Assembly: GCA_041480065.1 (NCBI GenBank)
Contig: JBGOZF010000018.1
Coordinates: 3,766-67,765, forward strand
Reading direction: 5' to 3'
Length of the DNA stretch: 64,000 bases
Source: Fen-999 sp041480065
Lineage (GTDB): Bacteria > Pseudomonadota > Gammaproteobacteria > Burkholderiales > Rhodocyclaceae
The notes beneath the pieces are model-generated. The model made no database searches. It was given only the letters and a program-made list of their open reading frames with translations, and was not told the DNA's origin. The position numbers were made by a program, and so were the translations under genes. This document shows positions 1 to 7,915 of this stretch, one piece after another. Every line of letters starts with the position of its first letter. The stretch's first letter is position 1.

Positions 1-119
1 GTTTGCAGCCGTTCGCCGGTGCTGCGGTTGACGATGGAAAGGTCCGCCACCGTTCCTGCGCCGGCAGCGCCCGCGCAAGTGGCCAGCACAACGGCAACAA
101 GGGAATGCAGTCTGCTCAT
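1..119 (-). CDS. Exported hypothetical protein, 5' part only (runs off left edge)
   Basis: The start codon is at 119 and only 39 codons are inside the window. The N-terminus (MSRLHSLVAVVLATCAGAAGA) is a short signal peptide with a likely cleavage after AGA, followed by a mature start GTVADLSIVNRSTGERLQ. A good ribosome site (GAGGAG, seven bases upstream) decides the start. It is the third gene behind the ECF sigma factor and the anti-sigma-like gene, same strand, 59 bases after the latter, so probably the operon's periplasmic product. The family is not recognised and the C-terminus is unseen. Confidence 0.6.
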   Translation of the reverse strand, partial: MSRLHSLVAVVLATCAGAAGAGTVADLSIVNRSTGERLQ

Positions 120-178
120 GAGAGTCTCCTCGAAGAAGGGCTTGCACTCCTTCAAACGGGGAGACTTCGAGATTGGGG

Positions 179-982
179 TTACGGCGCCTTCAGATCGTCC
201 GGCAGCCGGTAGTCGGGATAGGCCAGGCGGAACGCCGCCAGTTGCGACACCGCCTCGCGCTCGCGGCCCTCGCGCTTAAGACGACGAATGTCCTCGATCC
301 ATTCGTCCGGCGCCTGGACCGCTTTGTCCGCCGCAGCGCTCTCCCGACGCGGCGCCGACATCACTGCACGCAGGCGCTCCGGCATTGCGGCAGCCCCGGC
401 GGGCGCCGGCGCGACTTGGACAGATTTCGCTTCCGGCGCGGCCTTCTGCATGACCGCCGGCGGCGGCGCCGATGCTGCTGCCGGGACTTCGTTCTGCCGG
501 GATTCGAGCGCCGAGTTCGGCTGTGTCGCCGGCTGCGGCACCGGCGCCGCTTCTTCAAGCACGGCCGCCGGTGCCGCGGCTGCAGGCGCCTGCTCAGACC
601 GCCTCGATTCGACCTTCGCCTTGGCGTCGGCCGGCGCTGCCGGTTTGGCAACGGGTTCCGCCGACGCTTGCGCCTGTTCGGGCGCCGGGACCGCTGCCGG
701 CGCCGCTGCCGGCGCCGCGGCCGGCAGCGGCTCGTGCTGCTCGCGTTCCACCATGAGCGTCAGCGAGACGGTCAGTACGATGGTCGCCAGGATGCCGACC
801 GGCGCCAGCGCTCGCCGCCACCAGGGCGCGCTTCGGCTGGGCGGCCGCAACGCCGCCTCGCGGCGCGCCGCGGCAAGGATGCGCGCGTCGAGCGCCGCCG
901 GCGGCTCGCCGGTGGCGGTGCGACGGTAGGCACGCGACAGTGTTTCGTCGCGCAGGCCCTTGTCGTCCCGTTCGTCACTCAT
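179..982 (-). CDS. Membrane-anchored putative anti-sigma factor
   Basis: A 267-residue protein: basic/acidic cytoplasmic N-terminus (about 1-55), one membrane segment (about 60-80, after PWWRRALAPV), a long Ala/Pro-rich region (about 85-220) and a conserved-looking C-terminus (EWIEDIRRLKREGREREA) of helical repeat style. Its ATG overlaps the sigma-factor stop as ATGA, with AAGGAG five bases before, so the two are translationally coupled; a GTG two codons earlier (988) is less likely. Position behind an ECF sigma gene and single-pass topology suggest an anti-sigma factor that holds the sigma factor at the membrane. It lacks the HxxxCxxC zinc motif of ZAS anti-sigma factors, so the role is inferred from context. 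Confidence 0.6.
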   Translation of the reverse strand: MSDERDDKGLRDETLSRAYRRTATGEPPAALDARILAAARREAALRPPSRSAPWWRRALAPVGILATIVLTVSLTLMVEREQHEPLPAAAPAAAPAAVPAPEQAQASAEPVAKPAAPADAKAKVESRRSEQAPAAAAPAAVLEEAAPVPQPATQPNSALESRQNEVPAAASAPPPAVMQKAAPEAKSVQVAPAPAGAAAMPERLRAVMSAPRRESAAADKAVQAPDEWIEDIRRLKREGREREAVSQLAAFRLAYPDYRLPDDLKAP

Positions 983-1566
983 CGCCACTCCTTCAGTTCG
1001 GCACGCAGCTTGGCCAGGGCATAACGCAGCCGGCTTTTCGCCGTCTCGCGGCTGGTCCCGGTCGTCGCCGCGATTTCCTCCAAGGTCATCTCACCCTCTT
1101 GCACCAGCAGGAAGGTTTCCCGCTGCGCCGCCGGCAGTCCGGCGATCGCCTCGGTCATGCGCTCGGCCAGATCGCGGCGTTCGAGCAGACGCTCGGGCGT
1201 GTCGTGTGCAGGCGCCGCCAGTTCCGGCCGCTCGTCCGACGGTGGATCGTCGCCGTCGTCGGCATAGCTCGACAGCATCTCGGTCGCTTGTCGCCCGCTT
1301 GCCCGCCAGTGATCGATCAAGCGGTTGTGGGCGATGCGAAAGAGCCAGGTCGAAAACTTCGCCGCCACTTCGTAGTGACTGCGGGCACCGACCACCTTGA
1401 GCCAGATGTCCTGGTAGAGCTCCTCGGCCAGGCCATTGTTGCCGCACTGGTGTGCGAGGTAGCGGAACAGGCGGCCACGCCAGCGACCGTATAGCTCCTC
1501 AAAGGCCGCGGCGTCGCCCGCCCGGTAGGCGAGCATCAGGGCTTCGTCGCTGCGCTCGGGCTCCAT
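979..1566 (-). CDS. ECF (RpoE-like) RNA polymerase sigma factor
   Basis: 195 residues, the normal length for an extracytoplasmic-function sigma factor. Region 2 is seen at about 20-95 (FEELYGRWRGRLFRYL, then DIWLKVV and FSTWLFRIAHNRLIDHWR, the -10 recognition and core-binding helices). Region 4 is at about 130-190 (LPAAQRETFLL, then MTLEEIAATTGTSRETAKSRLRYA, the helix-turn-helix for the -35 element). An acidic linker separates them. It heads a minus-strand operon with the anti-sigma-like gene (ATGA overlap). Target genes and signal cannot be deduced; self-activation is usual in this family. Confidence 0.92.
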   Translation of the reverse strand: MEPERSDEALMLAYRAGDAAAFEELYGRWRGRLFRYLAHQCGNNGLAEELYQDIWLKVVGARSHYEVAAKFSTWLFRIAHNRLIDHWRASGRQATEMLSSYADDGDDPPSDERPELAAPAHDTPERLLERRDLAERMTEAIAGLPAAQRETFLLVQEGEMTLEEIAATTGTSRETAKSRLRYALAKLRAELKEWR

Positions 1567-1667
1567 GCGACCAGTCTACCCGGCCCCTCGGCCGTCGTGC
1601 CGATCGCGTAAACGGAGGCAGCGTCGATTCGGGGTCAAGGCTGCGGAACGGTAGGTCACGGTCCGAG

Positions 1668-4004
1668 TCAGGAAGCACTCGGCTCGCGGGCCAGGAATTC
1701 GATCAGCGCATCCTCGGGCAGCGGCTTGCTGTAGTAGTAACCCTGGATGAGATCGCAGCCGAGATACTTCAGGTAGGTCAGTTGCGCCTCGGTTTCGACA
1801 CCCTCGGCCACCACTTCGAGGCCCAGGCTATGGGCAAGCGCAATGGTCGCCGAGCAGATGATGGCGTCGTTGTGATCGGTCTCGATGTCGCGCACGAACG
1901 AGCGGTCGAGCTTCAGCCGCTGAATGGGCAGCAACTTGAGGTAGGCGAGCGAGGAGTAGCCGGTGCCGAAGTCGTCGATCGCCAGGGCGACGCCCAGATC
2001 GCGCAGGCGACGAAGAATGCCGATGGTGATGTCGGCGTTCTCCATCGCCGCCGATTCCGTGATTTCGAGTTCGAGGTCGCCGGGTTCCAGTCGATAGGCG
2101 GCAAGCAGTTCCTGCACGTGGTCGACGAGTTTCTCTTCACGCAATTGGCGGGCCGACAGGTTGACGGCCATCCGCAATCCCTGCCGGCCTTGACGGCCGA
2201 GCGTCCAGAGCTGGCGGCAGGCGGCATTGAGCACCCACCGCCCGAGAGGCTCGATGAGCCCGGTCTCCTCGGCCAGCGGAATGAACTTGGCCGGCGGCAC
2301 CATGCCGCGGCTGGAATGCTGCCAGCGCACCAGCGCTTCGACGCCAACGACCCGTCCGCTCACGGCGTCGATCTGCGGCTGGTAATGCAGCAACAACTCG
2401 CCGCCATCGATCGCCTGCCGCAGCGAGCCTTCCAGTTCCACGCGCTCGGCTGCCGCTTCGTTCATGCTGGCGGCGAAGAACTGGTAGTTGTGCCGGCCAC
2501 GCGACTTGGCGTGGTACATGGCGACGTCGGCGTTCTTCATCAAGGTGTCGGCATCCGCGCCATCGCTGGGGAAGACGGCGATGCCGATGCTCGGCGTCGC
2601 GTGAAGATCGCGGCCGTCGATGACGCATGGCTCGGTCAGGCGCTGCTGGATCTTCGAAGCCATGGCCGATACCACGCCAATCGGCGCGTCGCCGATATCG
2701 GTCATGACGACCACGAATTCATCGCCACCCAGGCGCGCCACGACGTCGCTCTCGCGCACGCAGGACTTCAGTCTCAGTGCTACCTCGATCAGCAAACGGT
2801 CGCCCACCGGATGCCCGAGCGTATCGTTGATCGCCTTGAAATGATCGAGATCGAGAAACATCACCGCCAGCGACCGGCTCTCCCGACGCACGCTGACAAT
2901 CGCCTGAGTCAGGCGGTTGTGCAGGCTGAAGCGATTGGGCAAGCCGGTCAGCGTGTCGTGGTGGGCAAGATGGTAGATGCGCTCCTCCGCCAGCTTGCGC
3001 TCAGAGATGTCGGTGAAGCTGCCGATGTGGTGGGTGATCTTGCCGGCCGAATCCTTGAGGGTCGAAATCGTGAGCCACTTCGGATAGCAGCTGCCATCCT
3101 TGCGCCGGTCCCAGATCTCACCTTCCCAGCCCCCCTTCTCTGCGATGTCCTGCCACATCGTCGCATAGCCGCGCGCCGGCATGCGCCCGGCCGACAGGAT
3201 GCGCGGATTCTGTCCGCGCACGTCATCGATCTCGTAGCCCGTCAGGCGGGTGAACGAACGGTTGATGGAAACGATGCGATTGTCGGCATCGGTCACGACG
3301 ATGGCTTCGCCGCTGAATTCGAAGACATTGGCCAGCAGCCGCAATCGGTCCTCGGCGCGATGCGCCTCGTCGACATCCAGCGCCGCGCCCATGATCCCGG
3401 CAGCAATTGCATCGGTTGCCGGCACATAGTGGAAGCGCAGCGCGAACCACCGGCTCTGGCCGTCACCGCAGCGCAAGCGCACTTCGCTGGCGAAGATCTG
3501 CTTCGGCGCCACCGCCAGCAAGCAACGGCCGATGTCTTCACGCAGTTTGGCGCCTTCGTCGGGATGCACCATCCGCTCGATGAACTCGTCGGCCGCCAGG
3601 CAGTAGCCAGCCATCTGCTCGGCGTTCGTCTTCATCAATGCCAACATGCGATCGTCGAAGCCGAAACTGCTGGTGGCGACGTCGTACTCCCAATAGGCCA
3701 TGCCTGCCATGTCCATGGCCTCGCCCAATTGGGCCTCGCTTACCCGCAGCCGTTCGTCATGGTATTGAAGGCTCCGATGTACAAGTCCGGCGACGGCGCT
3801 GGTATCGCGCAGGCGACGACGCAATACCCAGACAGTCGCCAGCAGGGCAATCATGACCGCGCTGATCAATGTCATCTGAAGAGTCCAGCCGGTCAGCACG
3901 TCACTGCGCGCCACGGCGAACACGCCGGCCGCGACAAGCGCGACAACGATCGCCAAGACATACAGATTCGTCCGGTTGACGCCGGCAGGTCTGCCTGGAT
4001 CCAC
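1668..4004 (-). CDS. PAS-GGDEF-EAL c-di-GMP turnover protein
   Basis: 778 residues: two membrane segments (about 14-33 and 40-61), a PAS-like region (about 95-210), a PAS/PAC domain (about 225-345), GGDEF (about 350-510) and EAL (about 520-775). The GGDEF active site is intact (RLGGDEF), with an RxxD product-inhibition site (RESD) five residues before it. The EAL domain keeps EALVRW, DDFGTGYSS, LKLDRSFV and AEGVET, so both cyclase and phosphodiesterase activity are possible. The start is GTG at 4004 with a weak ribosome site. It is monocistronic, facing left towards the sigma operon. Direction of net activity cannot be told from sequence. Confidence 0.88.
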   Translation of the reverse strand: MDPGRPAGVNRTNLYVLAIVVALVAAGVFAVARSDVLTGWTLQMTLISAVMIALLATVWVLRRRLRDTSAVAGLVHRSLQYHDERLRVSEAQLGEAMDMAGMAYWEYDVATSSFGFDDRMLALMKTNAEQMAGYCLAADEFIERMVHPDEGAKLREDIGRCLLAVAPKQIFASEVRLRCGDGQSRWFALRFHYVPATDAIAAGIMGAALDVDEAHRAEDRLRLLANVFEFSGEAIVVTDADNRIVSINRSFTRLTGYEIDDVRGQNPRILSAGRMPARGYATMWQDIAEKGGWEGEIWDRRKDGSCYPKWLTISTLKDSAGKITHHIGSFTDISERKLAEERIYHLAHHDTLTGLPNRFSLHNRLTQAIVSVRRESRSLAVMFLDLDHFKAINDTLGHPVGDRLLIEVALRLKSCVRESDVVARLGGDEFVVVMTDIGDAPIGVVSAMASKIQQRLTEPCVIDGRDLHATPSIGIAVFPSDGADADTLMKNADVAMYHAKSRGRHNYQFFAASMNEAAAERVELEGSLRQAIDGGELLLHYQPQIDAVSGRVVGVEALVRWQHSSRGMVPPAKFIPLAEETGLIEPLGRWVLNAACRQLWTLGRQGRQGLRMAVNLSARQLREEKLVDHVQELLAAYRLEPGDLELEITESAAMENADITIGILRRLRDLGVALAIDDFGTGYSSLAYLKLLPIQRLKLDRSFVRDIETDHNDAIICSATIALAHSLGLEVVAEGVETEAQLTYLKYLGCDLIQGYYYSKPLPEDALIEFLAREPSAS

Positions 4005-4063
4005 GATGAGGAGAGCACCTGAGGTCGGGACAGAGACATTCTAAGGGTAACGCGAAGGCAACA

Positions 4064-4096
4064 AACAACAACGGCGCCGAAGGCGCCGTTGTTGTT
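4064..4096 (-). terminator. Perfect 15-bp stem-loop terminator after the OmpA-family gene
   Basis: Arms 4064-4078 and 4082-4096 are exact inverted repeats (AACAACAACGGCGCC and its complement) with a three-base loop. Read on the minus strand the 3' arm ends GTTGTTGTTTGTTG, a T-rich run, so it probably terminates the OmpA-family gene that stops at 4120. It lies 60 bases before the start of the GGDEF-EAL gene and insulates it. Confidence 0.75.
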
Positions 4097-4119
4097 GCAG
4101 CAATTGGCTTGTATGCCGA

Positions 4120-4791
4120 CTACTTGGCGATGCCTTGCACATCCACGACAACGCGCCGATCAGGTGCCAGGCACGCGATCAGTTTCTTGTGCGGCATCTT
4201 GTCCGGACAGTTCACGTTGGCCATGGACTGCGTGTTGGCAACACCGGTCGCCGTCAAAGAGGCCGCCTTGACGCCCTTGCTTTCCAGATAGGCCTTCACG
4301 GCTGCGGCGCGACGCTCGGACAGGGCTTGATTGCTCTTGGCCTTGCCGATGCGGTCGGTATGGCCCGTGATGGTGATGGAAGAGATGGTGCCGCAGGCAC
4401 CGGCCTTGGCCACCACCGCGTCGAGCTGCTTCTTCGCGCTGGCGGTAAGATCAGCCTTGCCGAAGCCGAACGTGGCGTCGCTGGCCAGGCTTTCCGCAAA
4501 GTCGCATTTCTTCGGCGGCGGCGGTGCAACAGGAGCCGGCACCGGCACCGGTGCGGCAACAACTTTCGGCACATCGGGTCTCTTCACCAGATCAGGATCG
4601 CACTCGGCGATCGCCTTGGCCGGCGTCCAGCGGCTGGTCTGCCAGCAGAGGCCGTAACCGCTGCGAGCGGCAACACCGCGGGTATCGAACAGATAACCGT
4701 CGTTGTCCGGTACCTGGGCAACCGCGACGTTGGCGGACATACCGAGAACGGCGGCATAAAACATGCGAAGGGTGATGGTCTTGGTCTTCAT
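4120..4791 (-). CDS. OmpA-family outer-membrane/peptidoglycan-binding protein
   Basis: 223 residues from the ATG at 4791 (MKTKTITLRMFYAAVLG), chosen because it begins a signal peptide ending near VAVAQ; an in-frame extension upstream to 4938 has no secretion signal. After a short loop region with two cysteines (GLCWQ, IAECD) and a Pro-rich hinge (about 75-95), residues about 100-220 form an OmpA C-terminal domain: ATFGFGKADLTASAKKQLD, ITGHTDRIGKAKSNQALSERRA and a final DRRVVVDVQG. Such domains bind meso-diaminopimelate in peptidoglycan. The protein resembles the small RmpM/OmpA-like proteins of betaproteobacteria, which lack a full barrel. A perfect terminator follows. Confidence 0.88.
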   Translation of the reverse strand: MKTKTITLRMFYAAVLGMSANVAVAQVPDNDGYLFDTRGVAARSGYGLCWQTSRWTPAKAIAECDPDLVKRPDVPKVVAAPVPVPAPVAPPPPKKCDFAESLASDATFGFGKADLTASAKKQLDAVVAKAGACGTISSITITGHTDRIGKAKSNQALSERRAAAVKAYLESKGVKAASLTATGVANTQSMANVNCPDKMPHKKLIACLAPDRRVVVDVQGIAK

Positions 4792-4941
4792 CTTCAAGCT
4801 GGCCTCCAATGAAATAAACATACTCGGCTCGAATCCGGTCACAGCGACAAGCGCCCGACAATCTCGTTGTCCTGAGGCGCCGTTGCAATCGCCTCCGATT
4901 CGCCACCAAACGGTCGGACAATGGCAGTCGACATCCACTTG

Positions 4942-4967
4942 CCATCGGCGCGGCTGGTTTTACTTTA
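4942..4967 (-). promoter_or_regulatory. Possible sigma-28-like promoter before the OmpA-family gene
   Basis: On the minus strand TAAAGTAA (4967-4960) is followed by GCCGATGG (4949-4942). The -10 and -35 each resemble the flagellar sigma-28 consensus (TAAAGTTT-N11-GCCGATAA), but the spacer is 10 instead of 11, which is a real weakness. The start codon is 150 bases downstream. It may be a vegetative promoter or chance. Confidence 0.2.
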
Positions 4968-5047
4968 GCACAAATTCACGGCCCCCTTATCCGGGCAGAA
5001 TATCGCTTTGCGTTATCGGCAGAGCCTTGACGAAGCATGGCAACGTA

Positions 5048-5197
5048 GTGAGACTAGCACTTTTGGAAGATGATCCGCCTCAGGCCGAAACGCTTGCCGC
5101 TGTTATCGCTCATCATTCCGGTCGGGCGTGTCGTGTTCATCGTCAAGACGATCGGCGAACGTCATGGCGGCCGGCGAAGAGCGATACCTCGAAGTAG
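5048..5197 (+). pseudogene. Remnant of an OmpR-type response regulator N-terminus
   Basis: Reading from GTG at 5048 gives VRLALLEDDPPQAETLAAVI, which matches the first strand and first helix of a receiver domain (the LLEDD acidic pair followed by QAE is typical of OmpR/PhoB regulators). After about 30 residues the reading frame turns into a basic, unrelated tail (RRTSWRPAKSDTSK) and stops at 5197; the phospho-acceptor Asp and DNA-binding domain are missing. There is no clear ribosome site. I read it as a truncated gene; chance similarity over 25 residues is the alternative. Confidence 0.4.
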
Positions 5198-5263
5198 ATA
5201 TTGCACCGCAACAACTCCAGGGCCACAATGGTGGCATCGACAACCCAGCCAGGGGGAAACGCC

Positions 5264-6676
5264 ATGGGCGGAACCGAACTCCTCGAATTCATCGAGAATC
5301 GCACCTACTCGGAAATCGCCGTCGGCGACAGCGCCATCCTCGTGCGCACCTTGCGTCCCGAGGATATCCAGATGTTCGCCATCATGTCGGGCGACTTCAA
5401 CCCGACCCACGTCGATCCGGAATATGCGCGTTCCTCGCAATTCCGGGAAGTCGTCGCCCACGGCATGTGGGGCGGCGCGCTGATATCCAACGTCCTCGGC
5501 ACCCAGTTCCCCGGCCCCGGCACGGTTTACATGGATCAGAGCCTGCATTTCGCGCGCCAGGTGCGGGTCGGCGACACCATCACCGTCAAGGTGACCTGCC
5601 AGCGCAAGTTCGACCACAACCACCACATCATCTTCGACTGCGACTGCACCAACCAGGACGGCGAAAGAGTGATCCACGGCACCGCCGAGGTGGCGGCGCC
5701 GACGGAAAAGATCCGGCGCCTCAAGGTCGCAATGCCCGACCTGAAACTCTCCGAAACCAGGAAATCCCGCTACGAGCATCTGCTCGAGATCACCAAGGGC
5801 CTTTCGCCGATCGCGATGGCGGTCGCTCACCCGTGCGACGCCGAATCCCTCAAGGGCGCCATCCTCGCCCGCGATCGCGGTCTGATCGTGCCGACTCTGG
5901 TTGGCCCGGAAGACAAGATCCGGGCTCTCGCCGAACAACTGACCCTCGATCTGGCCGGCTGCACGATTCTCAACGTCCCGCACAGCCATGCCGCCGCCGA
6001 ATGCGCGGTCGCGCTGGCCCGCGAAGGCCAGGTCGATGCGCTGATGAAAGGTTCGCTGCACACCGACGAACTGATGGCCGAGGTGGTCGACAAAGCCACC
6101 GGCCTGAGAACCGAGAGACGCATCAGCCACGTGTTCATGATGGACGTGCCGACCTACCCGCGTCCGCTGATGATCACCGACGCCGCAATCAACGTCCAGC
6201 CCGGTCTGGAAGACAAGGTCGACATCGTCCAGAACGCAATCGATCTCGCGCGCATGCTGCACATCCCCGAGCCGAAGGTGGCGATCCTGGCGGCCGTCGA
6301 AATGGTGAATCCGAAGATGCAGGCGACGCTCGATGCCGCGGCCCTGTGCAAGATGGCCGACCGCGGCCAGATCAAGGGCGGCTTGCTGGACGGCCCGCTG
6401 GCCTTCGACAACGCCATTTCCGTGGTTGCCGCGCGCACCAAGGGCATCAAGTCGGCCGTCGCCGGCCAGGCCGACATACTGCTGGTGCCGGATATCGAAT
6501 CGGGCAACATGCTGGCCAAACAGTTGGAATATCTTGCCGATGCGCTCTCGGCCGGCATCGTCCTCGGCGCCCGCGTGCCCATCGTCCTGACCAGCCGGGC
6601 CGACTCGGCGGAAACGCGCACCGCTTCGACCGCCATCGCGCTCGTGATGGCCCATGCCAAGCGCAAGAAGGCCTGA
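5264..6676 (+). CDS. pta: Bifunctional MaoC-like hydratase / phosphate acetyltransferase
   Basis: 470 residues from the ATG at 5264 (MGGTELLEFIENR), preceded by AGGGGG seven bases upstream; an earlier in-frame ATG at 5201 has no such site. Residues about 10-135 are a MaoC hot-dog domain with the hydratase motif SGDFNPTHVD and HGMWGGALISNVL. Residues about 150-465 are a phosphate acetyl/butyryltransferase (DALMKGSLHTDELM, RISHVFMMDVP, VDIVQNAIDLAR, LLDGPLAFDNAIS). It would convert acyl-CoA and phosphate to acyl phosphate, with the fused domain acting on an enoyl-CoA or as a substrate-binding module. Acetate kinase follows after five bases, forming a Pta-AckA unit. Confidence 0.92.
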   Translation: MGGTELLEFIENRTYSEIAVGDSAILVRTLRPEDIQMFAIMSGDFNPTHVDPEYARSSQFREVVAHGMWGGALISNVLGTQFPGPGTVYMDQSLHFARQVRVGDTITVKVTCQRKFDHNHHIIFDCDCTNQDGERVIHGTAEVAAPTEKIRRLKVAMPDLKLSETRKSRYEHLLEITKGLSPIAMAVAHPCDAESLKGAILARDRGLIVPTLVGPEDKIRALAEQLTLDLAGCTILNVPHSHAAAECAVALAREGQVDALMKGSLHTDELMAEVVDKATGLRTERRISHVFMMDVPTYPRPLMITDAAINVQPGLEDKVDIVQNAIDLARMLHIPEPKVAILAAVEMVNPKMQATLDAAALCKMADRGQIKGGLLDGPLAFDNAISVVAARTKGIKSAVAGQADILLVPDIESGNMLAKQLEYLADALSAGIVLGARVPIVLTSRADSAETRTASTAIALVMAHAKRKKA

Positions 6677-6681
6677 GCGCA

Positions 6682-7863
6682 ATGGTCGACGCAATTCTCA
6701 CGCTCAACGCCGGCTCGTCATCGATCAAGTTCGCGCTCTTCGCGGCGCAGCAACCCATCCCGGCCAAGCCGGAACTGGTCGGCCAGATCGACGGCATCGG
6801 CGCCCGGCCGCACATCAAGGCCAAGGATGCGGCCGGGCACTCGCTCGACGATGTCGATCTGCGCCTCTCCGGCGACGGCCAGCATCGCCAGGCCCTGGGT
6901 TTCCTGCTCAAATGGTTGCGCACCCACAACGCTGGCTGGCGCATCGCCGGTGTCGGCCACCGTGTCGTCCACGGCGCCCAGGACTACTCGCGACCCATCG
7001 TTCTCGATGCCGCCACGGTCGATAGGCTCAAACACTTCATCCCGCTGGCGCCCCTGCACCAGCCTCACAACATTGCCGGCATCGAGGCCATGACCACTGC
7101 TTTACCCGAGGTCAAGCAAGTCGCCTGCTTCGATACCGCCTTTCATCGGACCCAGCCGGAACTGGCCCAGCGTTTCGCGCTGCCGCGCAACATCACGGCC
7201 CAGGGTGTGCGGCGCTACGGCTTTCATGGTCTCTCGTACGAGTACATCGCCGACGTCCTGCCCAGCCACTTGGGCAGTCGCGCCGAGGGCCGCGTCATCG
7301 TCGCCCACCTCGGCAACGGGGCCTCGATGTGCGCCATGAAGGAGCGCCACAGCGTCGCCACGACCATGGGCTTCACGGCAGTCGAAGGCCTGATGATGGG
7401 CACCCGCACGGGCAGTCTCGATCCCGGCGTGCTGCTCTACCTGATGGATTACCAGAACATGGACGCCAAGGCGCTGACGCAGCTCCTGTACAAGGAATCG
7501 GGCCTGCTCGGCGTTTCCGGCATTTCCCAGGACATGCGCGAACTGCTCGCCTGCGACCGACCCGAAGCGCGCGAGGCGGTAGACCTCTTCTGCTACCGCA
7601 TCGTGCGCGAAATCGGCTCCCTGTCGGCCGCACTGGGCGGACTCGACGCCCTGGTGTTCACCGGCGGCATCGGCGAGCATGCGGCGCCGGTGCGGGAACG
7701 CGTTTGCCAAGGCAGCGCCTGGCTCGGCATCGAACTCGATGCGGTTGCCAACGACCGGGACGCCACGCGCATTTCCGCCGCCGGCAGCGGCGTGGACGTA
7801 CTGGTGCTGCCCACCAACGAGGAATGGATGATCGCCCGCCACACGGCGGACCTGATCGGCTGA
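6682..7863 (+). CDS. ackA: Acetate kinase
   Basis: 393 residues, close to the usual 395-400. Start ATG at 6682 gives MVDAILTLNAGSSSIKFALF, the standard N-terminal phosphate-1 motif; the longer open frame upstream is only the shadow of pta. Other signatures: GVGHRVVHGA, CFDTAFHRTQPE, RRYGFHGLSYEYI, HLGNGASMCAM, MGTRTGSLDPG and FTGGIGEHAAPVRE. It converts acetyl phosphate and ADP to acetate and ATP, or the reverse, in the cytoplasm. It lies five bases behind the MaoC-Pta gene, so the two make the acetyl-CoA/acetate interconversion pathway; the pair may also set acetyl-phosphate levels. Confidence 0.96.
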   Translation: MVDAILTLNAGSSSIKFALFAAQQPIPAKPELVGQIDGIGARPHIKAKDAAGHSLDDVDLRLSGDGQHRQALGFLLKWLRTHNAGWRIAGVGHRVVHGAQDYSRPIVLDAATVDRLKHFIPLAPLHQPHNIAGIEAMTTALPEVKQVACFDTAFHRTQPELAQRFALPRNITAQGVRRYGFHGLSYEYIADVLPSHLGSRAEGRVIVAHLGNGASMCAMKERHSVATTMGFTAVEGLMMGTRTGSLDPGVLLYLMDYQNMDAKALTQLLYKESGLLGVSGISQDMRELLACDRPEAREAVDLFCYRIVREIGSLSAALGGLDALVFTGGIGEHAAPVRERVCQGSAWLGIELDAVANDRDATRISAAGSGVDVLVLPTNEEWMIARHTADLIG

Positions 7864-7915
7864 AGGGCGGGCGCGACGGGAGGTAGAATCGGCGCTGTTC
7901 CCTCGCCAGCCATTC

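Larger units (their letters stand above)
4792..5263. other. Long intergenic stretch between divergent OmpA-family and pta genes
   Basis: 472 bases without an intact gene. It contains the minus-strand leader of the OmpA-family gene with a possible promoter (4942-4967), a plus-strand fragment that reads like the start of a response regulator (5048-5197), and, just before 5264, the strong ribosome site AGGGGG of the MaoC-Pta gene. The stretch 4970-5150 looks less GC-rich than the neighbouring genes, consistent with decaying sequence. No RNA gene or repeat was recognised. Confidence 0.6.

Noticed and set aside
1452..4022. Very long plus-strand open frame opposite the GGDEF-EAL gene
   Set aside because: Antisense shadow caused by high G+C third codon positions; no domain, ribosome site or sensible composition.
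5128..6681. N-terminal extension of acetate kinase
   Set aside because: It lies wholly within the pta gene in another frame; the kinase homology starts exactly at 6682.
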